DNA of 64,000 nt from Argopecten irradians (GCF_041381155.1 NC_091135.1:60052567-60116566); one strand, 5' to 3'. Positions 49,501-62,687 are shown, counted from the first letter of the stretch. Made by a program: numbers and translations. The notes: generated by a model from the letters alone, not told the origin.

Positions 49501-52500
49501 GTAGAAATGTTCCAGTGGGTGTTGTGGGATGTTGACAGGCGGGTCAGACATTTGGCCCAGGGTTCTACCCCACTGTAACAATAATGCCATCACGATTTAC
49601 CAGCAAAACACACTGTCAATTGGAATATAACTATATATTGCTAATTTGCATGTATAAGCATTATTTTTTATAATGGCGAAACAATTATTCGATTTAGTGA
49701 ATTGTTGCAACATAAAAAAAAGGATATGCAAAGCGAAGAGTGGGGAAAAATAACAAAATGAAGTCGACCACGAACTGGCAAGTCTTCTTTTAGTTATTAC
49801 ACCGGTCAAATGAATGTGAAATCCAGTGAAAGAATGGAATATCAAGTCGGGTATAAATGATAAACGTATACAAGGTATATCAACAAATAGTAGATACTAA
49901 CAGCTGCAAAATACAATAGGAGTAAATACAATTGTAATGTTATGTTTCGGAAAGCAGACCAGGAAGATATGAATTCGACTTCCATTCTCGTAACCCAATG
50001 TCATAAATATATCATTTGTGGTCTGAATACATGTATATCGTCTGTATCACTGAGGATGGAATTTCTTCTTCAACGCTATATACCAATCGAGACACAATAG
50101 AATAGTATAAGATAATCGTACCTGTCCAGCACAGTTGATGAAGTATTCACATCTGATATCCCCGTGTGACGTCAGAACACCGGACACTTGACCATTAGTG
50201 GTATCGATTCTCTTCACTTGCACTCCCTCTAGGATCTTTACACCTGGAATTGTTATAAATAATTATGGTATACATCACCACTTTGAGTGGAAAACCTTTC
50301 CTACAATTGCCTTTTCGGAAACTTCTAATGATAAGTTATTGCCATTTTAGTTCATCATTTACTAATGGTCGTCCTCAAATACCGACGACATATTTCGGTC
50401 ACCTATCGCTTATAATTACTGCTTAATATCTTTATTAGTTTTCCCCAAGAATCATGTTCCATATCATTGAACGACTTTCACATTCCTTTCTTTTGTCATC
50501 ATTGCGCTAGTCGTATCTACATACGTATCATCCTTCAAACGGGTGGTTTTCATATACAAGATTCTGGAAACGTAATGAAGAGGTTTCAGCATACGCAGGG
50601 TTGGTCAGAAGTTGTGTAAAGTTGAAGGAGAGGTACGAATACCTTTCGACTTTGCGGCCTTGGAATATGCCATAGCCAGATCTGGCGCAGTTAAAGCTCC
50701 GTCTCCAGGAATCCATAGTCCTCCCTGGAAACATGGAAATAAAAATAGAGCAAGTATACAAAATATCAAAAGTATGGTACTGTAACGGCGCTTTTTGCAT
50801 CTGAATCCCTGCGCTAAAATGATGCTACATATACAGTAGTTTCTCTCGTTGAATATACCGAATGCGCCAATTATTTGTATTAACCTACTGAATATCCCCT
50901 CAAATTTGATTGTGCTAAAAAATTATGATTACTTTTTTGTTGTTGTTGTAAGATATGCCCGGTATGTTGCTTTGATATTCCGATACAATATCTTGTTTTA
51001 AAAGAGAATGCAGACACTAAACTAATAAAAACATGTGTTTTGATGCTTTATACGCATGTTTAACTTATATCAATAAGTCTTCATCATACATTGATTCGCG
51101 TCCTGAGTGATATTTAGACAGATTAGCAACCCTGTAAAGGTATTTAGTATCACTGGTTGAGAGATAAACAGATATTCACGTTAGTTTTTACTGTGAGAGA
51201 TGGTGATAATTGATAAACATAAACCGTAGGTGTTACGATGAGCGAAACATTAGAACGGTTTTTTGTAAGAAATCATAGTTGTGTTTGTTGTATACTTTAT
51301 TGAAGCATTTCTGGAGTATTTTCTGTACGAAAAGAACGCATCATCAGAGACCCACGGTAAAATGTACTGTAGTGAAGTACATTCAACATAGATCTCCGAC
51401 AATGAGAAGTACGATAAGCGACTATTTTAAGCGACAAATGCTTTAGTAAATGCGATGAGAATAAAGGTGAAATCTTACCTCAACGTCATCGGTTCGAATC
51501 CATTTACACAAATTTTGTATTTCGGATCTCGTCACCAATGTGGACTCTACACCGGCAGCTCTAGAATCAGAAATATATTTAGAACACTTGAATAACACAA
51601 ATTGAACGCCGCATGCAAATGATATATTACGAATAAGTTGAAACATGATTCCATTTATTAAATTGTATTACATTACATCATTACGGCCAATATACATCAG
51701 TAGTTACTACCACCAACACCACAACCAACAATAGCCATACCCATATCGACTTCATCTAAAACAGTCAGTGAAGCTTATACATGTAATTACCATATTACTT
51801 TATGTAAATACTTTCACAGCTCGTAGTTCATAAATCAAATTCAAACAACAAATATCAAATATCATAAAAATCATTGAAAAAGACACACGGTAAAAATTTT
51901 TTATTTTGAATTGAAATAAATTGTTGAAACGGGAGAGGTCTCCACACTTGCCCAAATATATAGATATATTTAGCCAAAGACTTGTTCTTCAGTAAAAGAA
52001 GTTATGTAATATTTTCTCTTTTAGAAAAAAAATATCCGACTTGAGACATTAAAGATGGATTTTATTGAGCCGATTTTTGATTGCATGTGCCAAGGATGGC
52101 TATGAGCAGAAAAAATAGTAGTTTTTTTATATTTATATCATACTTGTGATATAATAATACAAACGTGGAAAAACTATCATATATCTTTATCATATTTTTA
52201 TATATGTGTTATACTTTGCTATGGCGTGACTTCGTCGTAACAGTGTCATCCTGTCCGAAGTCTGGGCAACAGTGATACTTCCACATTCCTTCAGACCTAA
52301 AGACAGAGAAGAGAGAGCATATTACTGTTTCTTTTGTTGTTTTCACGTCTAAGAAATAGATTGAAAAAAGAGTCAATTATATATAAGTTATATTTTTCCT
52401 TAATGTGTTCATCTAATTAAAGATATCTGTCTTATCAAACTTAGAAATATTGATGATTATTTAGCAAACAATTCAGAAAACTGAGAACAATGTTCCAATT

Positions 52501-54412
52501 GATAACAGGCCATTATCTTTGCCTGTTAATGATGAACATTATGCAGGTTTCCCAAATTAACATAAATAAACACCTCTGCGTAGAAATCGTATATCTGCTG
52601 GAAATATACGATTTCTACGCAGAGGTGTTTAAATGTGCATCATCAACAGACACAGATAATGGCCTTTTATCCGAACAGTTATTATACATTAATTTAATAC
52701 ATTTTATAAATTGCCAATGTCAAATAGATGTGTACATTTATCAATTGATATTATATGGTGAAATCATCCGGTATCAACATTCAATGGTCGTCACCATGTT
52801 AAAAGTGACACAGATCATTGGTATTAAATCTATTCCCAGGAGAAAAACCCACCAACACCGTACTCCTTCTCTAGTTTGTTATAGAGCTGTCTGCTGTAGC
52901 CCATCAGTTTGGTAGTGGACAGGGTGTCGCGCACCTGTCCGATCAGTCCCACAGCATGCCATGTCGTCCCACAGGTCAACCTAGGGAAGGCGGTGGCATT
53001 AATGAAATTTTGATTCTAAAATACACATTTAAAACCAAGTCAACATTTGGAGGTACAAACAAAGCCATTTGCAATGACATTTGCTTCTGTTTTTTGTAAG
53101 TTTTCATGGTCTATTGGGACCCTATTCGTGGAAATCGTGGCAAATCGTAAACAATGTCTTAACATCTTAACGTTACATTATAATGGTAGAAGCTGGAGCT
53201 TATTATGGATATCTTTTATGTATTTATAGCACGGAAATGTGACATGTAAACCTGACAGAGAGTGTGATAACAGGGATAGTTGTAAGATCTGGTTTATCGT
53301 GTAGGACAAGGCCATATCTGTTAAGGTGTGTGTGTTTATTATAGAGATACGAACAGATAAGCTCTTCATACTATATTTTGTCTACATTAACTGACATTTC
53401 CAGGGTTGCTAATCGACATCTCTCACACTTGTAAAATGATTGTAATATCTCTGTAGGTCAAGTATGTAAATCACCGTTATAATTACCATCAAAGCTCGAC
53501 AAACATATAAACATAGTAAAGGCGATATATACGTCATACTTACTATGAAAAAGGTTGAAATGACTATTATATCTCGGGTATGACTGACGAGGTTTGACAT
53601 CCATGTATCTATATCTAGTCAGGATTGACCTGCCACAATCAAATTATATTTGTTTCCTTTTGCACAAAATTCTAATTTTTCTTTGCATACATGTTATGTT
53701 TGGCGATCTACCGTTTAGAATGTCTACAGATGTTTTTTGCATAGAAAACTTATTGTATGTTACCAAAGAAAATCATACTGGAAGTTTTGCTTGTGTTATG
53801 ACATTTGAGTCGGTCATCAATGTGAAATAACAAACTAGCTATTCATTTTAAATGATCACATCTCAGAAACAATGTTCTAACGCCGTTTGAGATATCATTA
53901 ATCGAATCAGTGAAAATCAAAACCCTATTTTACATTACATTGTCAGAAACTGCGACACTGGTTCATGGTATCAATTGTATCGTTACTCTGAAAGGTTCTT
54001 GGCTGAATGTGGTTTCTGTAAATACTTTCCCTTTGAACGCATAATGCATTGTTCTAAACAAATAAATGCGTGTTATCTGATTTAAATAGTCGTAAGCATA
54101 GGCCCTATAAGTCATGTAGTATATATCCGTCTACAAACACTCTGTAGGTACTTACCTGCCCTGTTCTAGTAGCGTTACATCTGTCCACCCCCTCTCGGCC
54201 AGGTGGTAAGCCACTGACGCCCCGACAATCCCTCCCCCACCAATCACAACGCGGACACTGCCGGGGACATCAGGCGAAACTGCATTGTCATCATTACTTA
54301 TGGCTCCTTTGAGGAAAGTCCTCCGGGGGTAAATTACCTGCTTCGATATTCTATATTGGAGTAATTTATGAGGGTTTGATAGGATTCTGTTCATTGTCGG
54401 TGAATGTAACAT
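43555..54412 (-). CDS. PDPR/DMGDH/SARDH-family flavoprotein, mitochondrial
   Basis: Complete 17-exon gene on the minus strand, 842 residues; exon order (high to low): 54156-54412, 52853-52980, 52215-52296, 51479-51560, 50643-50724, 50122-50243, 49458-49572, 48589-48741, 48221-48345, 46957-47149, 46557-46706, 46162-46292, 45725-45867, 45205-45406, 44495-44584, 44058-44237, 43555-43848. All junctions are GT-AG and all phases agree. A basic presequence precedes the FAD-binding motif [20 protein letters not shown] (residues 55-74). Then come [12 protein letters not shown] (His94, the site of covalent FAD in DMGDH and SARDH, lost in vertebrate PDPR), [18 protein letters not shown] and GPESFTPDN. 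The C-terminal half is a GCV_T (aminomethyltransferase-like) module with [31 protein letters not shown] and a final WGGEPIY barrel. Length and motifs such as EDWDHF and WGGEPIY are nearest PDPR, the regulatory subunit of pyruvate dehydrogenase phosphatase. The retained histidine leaves open an active dehydrogenase. A 5' untranslated exon may end at 54448. Confidence 0.9.
52506..52664. repeat. Foldback with a 27-bp perfect inner stem
   Basis: Inner arms 52568-52594 and 52604-52630 are perfect complements (aaacacctctgcgtagaaat...). Outer arms (ggccattatctttgcctgtt and aacagacacagataatggcc) pair with mismatches, and the left side has about 28 extra bases. It lies in intron 2 of the PDPR-like gene. 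Confidence 0.85.
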
Positions 54413-55843
54413 GACAGTGTTTAGTCCCGACTCTGACCTTGACTTTGGCTACAAAACAACAATGACCGAGAATAGATTACAAGTGGGAGGGGTTTAGTTA
54501 TAACTCAACACATGACCGCCAATAAAACGTTTGGATTGTTAGGATAATGCAAACACAATACACACATATATATAAACATTTAGTTCAATTTGTTAGAACG
54601 TATAAAAGTTACTGTATTACTTATGTACATGTACCCACTGAGGGGCCACGTGTTTAAATGATATGAAGCTCATCACGGGTTCCCGTTTTTAAAGGAAAGG
54701 GTTGTGATCAACAACGAAGTTTTACGCATGGATGTAAATCCTCAATGACAGACGATGTGTATGTAGTGCAGTTCAATTCAGTTTTATCATTAGCCAACTA
54801 TGAAATTTACCTAAAGCCTGAAGATTGAGTTACACGTGTTATGTCTGAATTATTGTGTTTTAATTCATTTCGGAATTCAAAAATTCAAAAAGGCAACGAC
54901 AGCTAATATTTTCCCTCCATATGTGCTTTATAAAACATAATAGAATATATTAGATGGATGTATGCTACTTACGGTTCAATTCAACTTGAATATGATCGAC
55001 TGTGTCTTACCCATACATCGTGGATGATTACAGATGAACTTTGCTGGCATGCATGGTTGGTTAAATCGGTTTAACGTCATTGTTCTGGAACATAAAACGA
55101 GTATAGTACACAACATTGCTGGCGGGCGTTTTCAAAGTCTGGCTCAACGTGGTTGTGGATGTTAGTTGTGATTTCTGCAGCTCTCTATACATTAAAACTT
55201 TTTTTTCTGATTTACCTGTTGTCCAGCAACAAAGGCATTTGTTAAAGTAGGTATGCTTTCCCCTACATCAAAGATGTAATATCATTGATTTCTAGTATAA
55301 CTGATGAGGTACATCCATATAAGGAGGTCTTGTATTAGAGACAATCGCTTCTTTTAGTCATTATTATACTTTTGTGCAATTCCCATTTCGTAGCTTTAAT
55401 CAACTGTGTGGAACGCCGTGGTCGATCCGATCAGACTATTTTTATCTACTGACTGATGGTCGAGTACTCCAGCTGCATCTACATCATTATGACGTAAAAT
55501 AAAAAAAAAATAATAAAAAATTCCGAGCAACATTGGAGAGTTTGACAAGGAACTCCGTATTGGATTGAGGAAACCATATGCAAAGGTAATTGTCCACTTT
55601 TCTGTTTTGTGAGAGGTTGGAAGTATGCTGCAAAATCATGGCTAATCGCAATGGTGTTTAGTCGACACTATATATAGCCCAGCGAGTGGTGGTACAAACG
55701 TTAGCTGGTACATATATAATTCGAGTGGGATAATACTTGGTCAGTACTGACTGGTGTACCGTGTACACAACACTATCTGTTATTATTGTAGATACATGTG
55801 ACACATCAAATCATTCCCGTATGCAGTTATATCTCGTGAAGAC
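54413..55843. promoter_or_regulatory. Head-to-head promoter region of the two flavoprotein genes
   Basis: A 1.4-kb gap separates the divergent start codons. On the minus side a good acceptor (gttttgtag) ends at 54449, suggesting an upstream non-coding exon. On the plus side ctatatatag at 55668-55677 is a possible TATA box for the second gene. No other conserved elements were recognised. Confidence 0.4.
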
Positions 55844-57358
55844 ATGTTACTAAGCAAGGGAATCAAGCTATCCGCAGTTGGTGTTAATAGCATAAGACGA
55901 TTAGCTGTGACCAGTTTCCATTGCTCAACCTTACGACCGTCACGGACAGATCAGAACGTAACCAAACATGTACCGTCCTGTGCTCGAGTGGTGATCTGTG
56001 GAGGGGGCGTGCTCGGTACTTCTGTGGCCTATCACCTAGCCGAGAGGGGGTGGAGTGATGTGGTCTTATTGGAGCAGGGCAGGTACTTTTTCTGTTTGTA
56101 AACTCTCTCTGATGACTGCAATATATGCTCATTCCGTCTTTCCATATTGCACGGTTACCTCCCTTTCTGGTAGGTTTTTATTGTGACGTCATCATTAAAG
56201 TTAGCGAAACTCACGTCGTTTTCTCCATAAACATATGACGTTACGCTCGTGAAAAATGCCAACAATGACGTCACAATCAATATCTACCCGCAAGTACGTA
56301 CAGACTTGTGAGATAGCCAGCTGCATTTGTCCTGCTGATTGCAATAATATATAGATTATATTCTAAATGTAAGTTCTAAGTATTTTATATTTGTAACATA
56401 AGGAATTTATAATTGAAAAGTAATAATCATTATTTTTTAAACATGTAATTAGTCAAATTTTTTAAACATAATGTTTAAGAAAGCATAGATGATTCCTGCT
56501 AGAACTTATCGGTCCTACATTACAGGGAACCAAACAATGGCTTTTAGGGACACTTCACATGTGTCTACTCACAAGAACAATTGTCTTAGTGACACACACA
56601 GAACCGTTTCTTTCTTTTCGATGTAGAGCAACTGATTCGTCTCTCTAGAACATAGAGAGTTTTAAGGTTTCCCTCTTCCAAGAAACTCCTCTGTGGCAAA
56701 AGTTATATATCAAGACCAGTTTCATCCCGTTAGTTATTTTAAGTCGGGATTACAATTCTGTCGTACATTATACAGCTGGCAGGTCTCCGTACAATAAGTG
56801 ATACCTAGGACGGCATACAATTGTCTCCTCTCTCTATATTCCGTTAGCATAATAGTAAGAACCCATTTAAAACACACTGATTACACGTACTAAAAAGAAA
56901 TATAACTGTCATTTTCCTTGTGGAAAAAAACAACTTTTAAAGCACTGATTGACTAATACAGTATTGAGAAGGACAAAATATGTATATCGACTTTTCATCG
57001 TTAAGTTATTTGTTTGATTAAATCTACATTGATTTGTTTAGAGAAGAGTCATAGTCAATGAAATTTTAACTCTTCACTAGTCCTTCCTGTGCTATAGTTC
57101 CCATTCTAATATATATTTTGATCGCTTTTTGCCATTGTTGTAACGTGTATTGAATAATTAATCTTTTGGCGTTTTATCAGGAATATCAGCACGCTTTATA
57201 TGTTTATTCCGTTATATTTTGGTGTAGCTTGACTTGCGGTACAACCTGGCATTCCGCTGGTCTGATTGGACAACTAGGGAAGGACGACATCGACGGATGT
57301 CGACTTATAGGGTATGGCCTACAACTTTACAAGGACCTAGAGAGGAGTCATGGAATAG
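55844..57358 (+). CDS. Second PDPR/DMGDH/SARDH-family gene, 5' part only
   Basis: Divergent paralogue of the minus-strand gene. Exon 1 55844-56082 encodes a mitochondrial-type presequence and the FAD motif [20 protein letters not shown], ending LLEQG. Exon 2 57228-57358 gives [20 protein letters not shown] with the flavin-linking His (about residue 88). Phases (2 then 1) and exon borders match the minus-strand gene exactly. No third exon could be recognised in the remaining 6.6 kb, so the gene either continues past the window with a very long intron or has lost its 3' part. Exon 2 lies in a tandem duplication. Confidence 0.75.
56149..56310. mobile_element. Palindromic MITE with TGACGTCA motifs, copy 2 (inverted)
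   Basis: The complement matches 38761-38911: acttgcgggtagatattgat, tgtgacgtcatt and gagcgtaacgtcat recur in order. It lies in intron 1 of the second flavoprotein gene. Confidence 0.75.
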
Positions 57359-59259
57359 GTAAGAACCTGAACCATGTTTAGTCCCATATTTATTTAGTTG
57401 TAGCTGTTACAGCAGGTGTGTCAGGATTCTAATTGATGTCTCTATCACTTTCTGAGGGACAATGTTTGTGTATGTGGGTGTGTCCGATCGTTATTTTATT
57501 AAGTCTTTTCCTTGTTCATTATTTCATGTCACAGAAACTTGTAAGTAAGATGAGACAATATGTCATCAAAATAAAAAAAAGTTATGTTATTTACATTTTG
57601 ATGTTGGGCGCCAATCAATACAAAAACTCTAAATATAATTCCAATTGGACCCTGATTTATTACGCAGGATAAAAAATAAGGAAACGGCGAAAATAATACA
57701 TATCTTCTGACTCGTTTTCGGGATTTTGTCGATATGATTATTGTTTAATAGAGCTCCAGTAGTGTATTTTTCTTGATCGTCATTCCCAAGTAAAAAATGA
57801 AATATCTTTTGAATATTTATGAGTTGATGACAGGTGCTAACTGCTTATTAAAGTGAGTTGATTTGGCAGGGAATTTTAATCATATTTTCATATACAACAC
57901 AATTTACTATGAAATATTGATTTGGAAACACATTGCATTTCAACAGATGCATAAGATAAAACTAAACTACATTTGCTAGTTTTCATACGGATTACAATTC
58001 TGTCGTACAATTTATACAGCTGGCAGGTCTCCGTACAATAAGTGATACATAGGACGGCATACAATCCATGACATACTCCTCTCTCTATATTCCGTTAGCA
58101 TAATAGTAAGAACCCATTCTGTAAAACACACTGATTACACGTACTAAAACCTAAAAATATAACTGTCATTTTCCTTGTGGAAAAAAACAAACTTTTAAAG
58201 CACTGATTGAGCTAATACAGTATTGAGAAGGACAAAATATGTATATCGACTTTTCATCGTTAAGTTATTTGTTTGATTAAATCTACATTGATTTGTTTAG
58301 AGAAGAGTCATAGTCAATGAAATTTTAACTCTTCACTAGTCCTTCCTGTGCTATAGTTCCCATTCTAATATATATTTTGATCGCTTTTTGCCATTGTTGT
58401 TGTAACGTGTATTGAATAGTTAATCTTTTGGCGTTTTATCAGGAATATCAGCACGCTTTATATGTTTATTCCGTTATATATTTGGTGTGTAGCTTGACTT
58501 GCGGTAAAACCTGGCATTCCGCTTTGGTCTGATTGGACAACTAGGGAAGGAAGACATCGACGGATGTCGACTTTATAGGGTATGGCCTACAACTTTACAA
58601 GGACCTAGAGAGGAGTCATGGAATAGGTAAGAACCTGAACCATGTTTAGTCCCATATTTATTTAGTTGTAGCTGTTACAGCAGGTGTGTCAGGATTCTAA
58701 TTGATGTCTCTATCACTTTCTGAGGGACAATGTTTGTGTATGTGGGTGTGTCCGATCGTTATTTTATTAAGTCTTTTCCTTGTTCATTATTTCATGTCAC
58801 AGAAACTTGTAAGTAAGATGAGACAATATGTCATCAAAATAAAAAAAAGTGATGTTATTTACATTTTGATGTTGGGCGCCAATCAATACAAAAACTCTAA
58901 ATATAATTCCAATTGGACCCTGATTTATTACGCAGGATAAAAAATAAGGAAACGGCGAAAATAATACATATCTTCTGACTCGTTTTCGGGATTTTGTCGA
59001 TATGATTATTGTTTAATAGAACTCCAGTAGTGTATTTTTTCTTGATCGTCATTCCCCAAGTAAAAAATGAAATATCTTTTGAATATTTATGAGTTGATGA
59101 CAGGTGCTAACTGCTTATTAAAGTGAGTTGATTTGGCAGGGAATTTTAATCATATTTTCATATACAACACAATTTACTATGAAATATTGATTTGGAAACA
59201 CATTGCATTTCAACAGATGCATAAGATTAAAACTAAACTACATTTGCTAGTTTTCATAC
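56747..59259 (+). repeat. Contiguous 1.25-kb tandem duplication
   Basis: Copy 1 is 56747-57988 and copy 2 57989-59259, joined without spacer. They are almost identical; the differences are mostly small insertions in copy 2 (29 bases longer), several in short homopolymers. Each copy carries exon 2 of the second flavoprotein gene and the same frame at +430 (MMSLSLSEGQCLCMWVCPIV), which looks non-coding. Confidence 0.9.
58493..58626 (+). pseudogene. Duplicated, broken exon 2 of the second flavoprotein gene
   Basis: Copy of 57228-57358 with the same acceptor and donor. It carries a Thr-to-Lys change beside the flavin site and a 2-base and a 1-base insertion, so it reads LTCGKTWHSALV and then meets a stop. 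If real, it would be a useless duplicate exon that must be skipped. Confidence 0.75.
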
Positions 59260-59452
59260 CACCGTCTTTCCCAGGAAAGAGATACTTTACATTGCTTATA
59301 ATTAATTTCAAAAACTTTAGTTTGAAATGACAAATACTTGATTAGTAATTATACTGATTTAATCACAATGCCCAATGTCAGTGTTCAAAATATGACATCA
59401 CGTTTTGGCGCCAATTATGATTTTATTTTGTCACCAAGTTAAAGGTCTGCTT

Positions 59453-59575
59453 TTTGATGCTGTGAAACAGCATTCTTAGGTACGCTCGGCGAGTCTGTGC
59501 ACATCAAAACAATGAAACCACTCCACGATGAAAATTAAAAGTTTTTTTGTTCATTTCACGTAATACTTGATGGTA
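59453..59575. repeat. Dispersed repeat shared with 33252-33375
   Basis: Same ordered words as the copy at 33 kb (tttgatgctgtgaaacagca, gcacatcaaaaca, cacgatgaaaattaaa). Confidence 0.6.
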
Positions 59576-60286
59576 TGAAAAATAAAACCCCAATATTCAA
59601 AACCACAGACATTGAACCTGTACATACATATGCACCATGAATGGGGTGTTTAACCCTCTTGCTGCCAGAACTCTGTTTGAAATATATGACGTCACTGCCA
59701 GAACTAATGACACGTAACGTCAAATTTGCAACGTCGTTTAGTTTTGCAGCTGCAGTTGCAGTATCGACAACCCCAATTTAGACATTAATTTGATATTTCA
59801 AAGGAAGAAAGAAGACTAGTAAATTTATACAACATTAAAGCAATTTTATTCTTCCTGTTGAGGACGCCTGAAGTCCCGCTGGGTATGGTATCTCCTGAAA
59901 CAGTCCCCAACGCAGAGTCATGACGTAATCTTACTATGACGTCATGTGTACTATGACGTCATGTTTTACAAATAAAAGAATTCAAACCCCTGAAGACCGG
60001 CATGAGCCGAGAAAGCGCTAGGGAGGAAAAAACTTGTTTTATAGTTGTGTTTTCTTTTTATGTATATGGAAACCATCACATGGACACGGTTCTTTTTTAC
60101 TCATATATATATATAGCTTATATATACATATCGTATATGTATATATGTTTCTGGGCTTACGAAGACTTGCTGATGTCGATACATTACATGAAGTTTTCTT
60201 GATTTTAACGGCTAGCGTTCTTGTGAATTAAAAAGAAATCCGAGTGATATACGTAATGAAATAATATACCTTTTATTCAGTGGCAA

Positions 60287-60690
60287 AAGTATCTGGCCAT
60301 GATTTATTAGTCAAAAGTCATCAAAGCAACCCATGTTAGTTTTCTAAAAACCAAACATATCCGGAAATGGTAATATTTCTAATGTTATATTTTTCCGAAA
60401 ATATTCTTAAATGTTAAGTAGATATTAAGATACGGATATGTTTACTTATTTTTTTGTCTTTGAAGAGACATTGATGAAATTGATAATTTAGTAACAAATA
60501 AAGAATTATAAAAAATGGATACCCAGATTGTGAACTTTTTAATTGGTGTGTTGAAATCGTTATTTCAGAAATAATTTAGATATAAAATTTATTAAAGTTA
60601 TTTCAGGAAAATGAGTTATTCAACTTATTGCTCTTGAAAAACTTTAAATATCATAAAATAAATGCGGTATACCGTAAATATGTTTGGTTA
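60287..60690. repeat. Dispersed repeat shared with 34122-34745
   Basis: Starts aaaagtatctggccatgatt, then agagacattgatgaaattga and aaattcaacactgcaca near 60709, matching the 34-kb copy in order. Confidence 0.65.
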
Positions 60691-60792
60691 AACTCCGAAA
60701 TTCAACACTGCACACTTAGTAATTCACGACGCCAGCGACCACACATTTCCTATGAAAACCGAGCGAATAGACTCCATCAAAACAGAGGACAG

Positions 60793-61940
60793 TTTAATTA
60801 GACGAGGGGACGCGTCTTTCCCGGAGCGGAAGGAAGTTACCACAAAGAATTTTGTGATAAATTTTAAAGTGCTTTGAACTTGCGTTAATAGTTGCTAAAT
60901 TTTAACATCAATTATCAGTTAATACTATTGTGTGTAATTTTGACATTCCTAAGGTTATTTTCTTGATCATATTTACGTTTGTGACATTTTTGATAAAACC
61001 CACCATATGTGTGATAACTGTGTATATCCTCTGGCAATTTACTTTGATACCTTTTCTGAAAGATTTTATAGTTCCATTCTTATTACGTAACCGGATATAA
61101 TGTCACGGGCCATCCAAATTGCCTAAAGGACACTGACCACGGCTGATTAATCTGCCATTGAGCGATATCTGTCAATCATAATTCTGTAATTTTATTGTAT
61201 GTACATTATTTAAGCATGAAATATTTTATTTGTAAAGCAGTTAGGTCTCCGGACTTTGTACGGAACACATCAGCTATATTCTGGACACTCCAGAATAGCC
61301 ATCCGTCAAGTCAAAGTTAAATCATTAAATTCCAAAGTTCAACTTCAACATTTTCCTTTCGTCATCTTTACATCGTGACAAAACGTGCGGAAGTTTCCGT
61401 ATGTTAGTATACTAAATTCAATACTTAAATGAAAAAACCGAATTTCTTTATTCCTTTGGTTGAGTCCTTCATTCACTAACATCTTGAGTGGTCTTGGCAC
61501 TTTGATTTAATCAAGTAATGGAAAGAAAGTAACTATCCGCAAAGTAAATTAATTTCAGGATGGAAGCAGTGTGGAAGCTTACTTCTGGCACAGACCAAGG
61601 ACAGGCTTGTTACCTAGAGAGGAAAACACTCGTTAGCTAAGTAAGGCATTTCCGTCGAAGCTTGTTTGTGTGTGTGTGTTTTATTACAAAAGTGGCATTT
61701 TTTTCGACGATGTTGAATGGTGTGATGTTTAGATAAGAAAAGTTATTTAATCTAATTAACTACGTTTTGCGTCGATCCATAAACAAATAAGTAAGTGTTG
61801 GCAATAATGAAGTTCAAATTATAATTTCAAAATTAATTGATTTTTGAAAGGGTTATTGTGTGTAGAATCTCACCTTTGTGGGAACCCCCCTCCCTCCCCC
61901 CCCCTCCGAAGATCGGCCAAGCTGTGCCATGGATTAAGAC
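60793..61940 (+). repeat. 1.15-kb duplicated block, copy 1
   Basis: Begins ttaattagacg..ggacgcgtctttcccgg and ends gctgtgccatggattaagac. It is repeated in direct orientation at 62803-63903. Part of it has an inverted relative at 20655-20960, so the block contains a dispersed element. No coding capacity was recognised. Confidence 0.85.
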
Positions 61941-62687
61941 GTGTATCATATTCTGTGGACAGTCAATTAAACTTGCGATTTCTTATTGATATATACAATT
62001 GTAGTGTATATAAACCTCAAGCTTCATAAAACATAATTATGTACAAAAATGACATGGACATGCAGTAATGTAATATTTTTTTATGAGTTCTAAAACGTGA
62101 GGTTATATTTATTTACCGAAATATAGACTGGTTTATATAGGAATGTACATGTATGCCGTTAACGCTATGGAATCCATATAATACATGTACAATAGAATAT
62201 GTGTGTTAAGGCCGCGAATTAGTTAGTTGTGGTACTGTGACCAAATAAAGCTGAGAATAGCTTTTTGCTAGACGCATGTTTCGGTACGACCCCGGTCATC
62301 CTGTAAACATGTTCTCCTATGTCGTTTTTATTGAAGAGATGACGAGGAGAATAAAATATAACACTATGCATATACAAGATAAATGAGCAGCATATAGTGT
62401 ATTGATAAGAATATAGTGATATAACATTAATAAAATTGTCTCTCTCTATTCTGTGTAATGCGCATGAAACTGAATGAAAAACAAGTAATAGGCCTAAAAA
62501 AGGGTGGAAATGTCTGGATCAAGATGACGTCTATCCTTTGTAAATGACGTCATGCTACGTCATATTTGACGTCATAAAATGACGTCGGTTGAAATTTCGG
62601 AAGATATTTATTTACGGTCATTTACGTTAATTTAGTCATATATACGCAAATATCAAAATAAAGCAAAATGGGGTCTGGTATTTTTGA

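Larger units (their letters stand above)
59260..60792. other. Repeat-rich stretch without genes
   Basis: Contains the dispersed repeats at 59453-59575 and 60287-60690 and a cluster of TGACGTCA-type motifs at 59677-59965. Short frames here lack any recognisable domain. Confidence 0.45.

Noticed and set aside
57433-58940. Two identical 79-codon frames (MMSLSLSEGQ...)
   Set aside because: They lie at the same place in both copies of the tandem duplication, downstream of a splice donor, with no codon-level conservation beyond the DNA identity.
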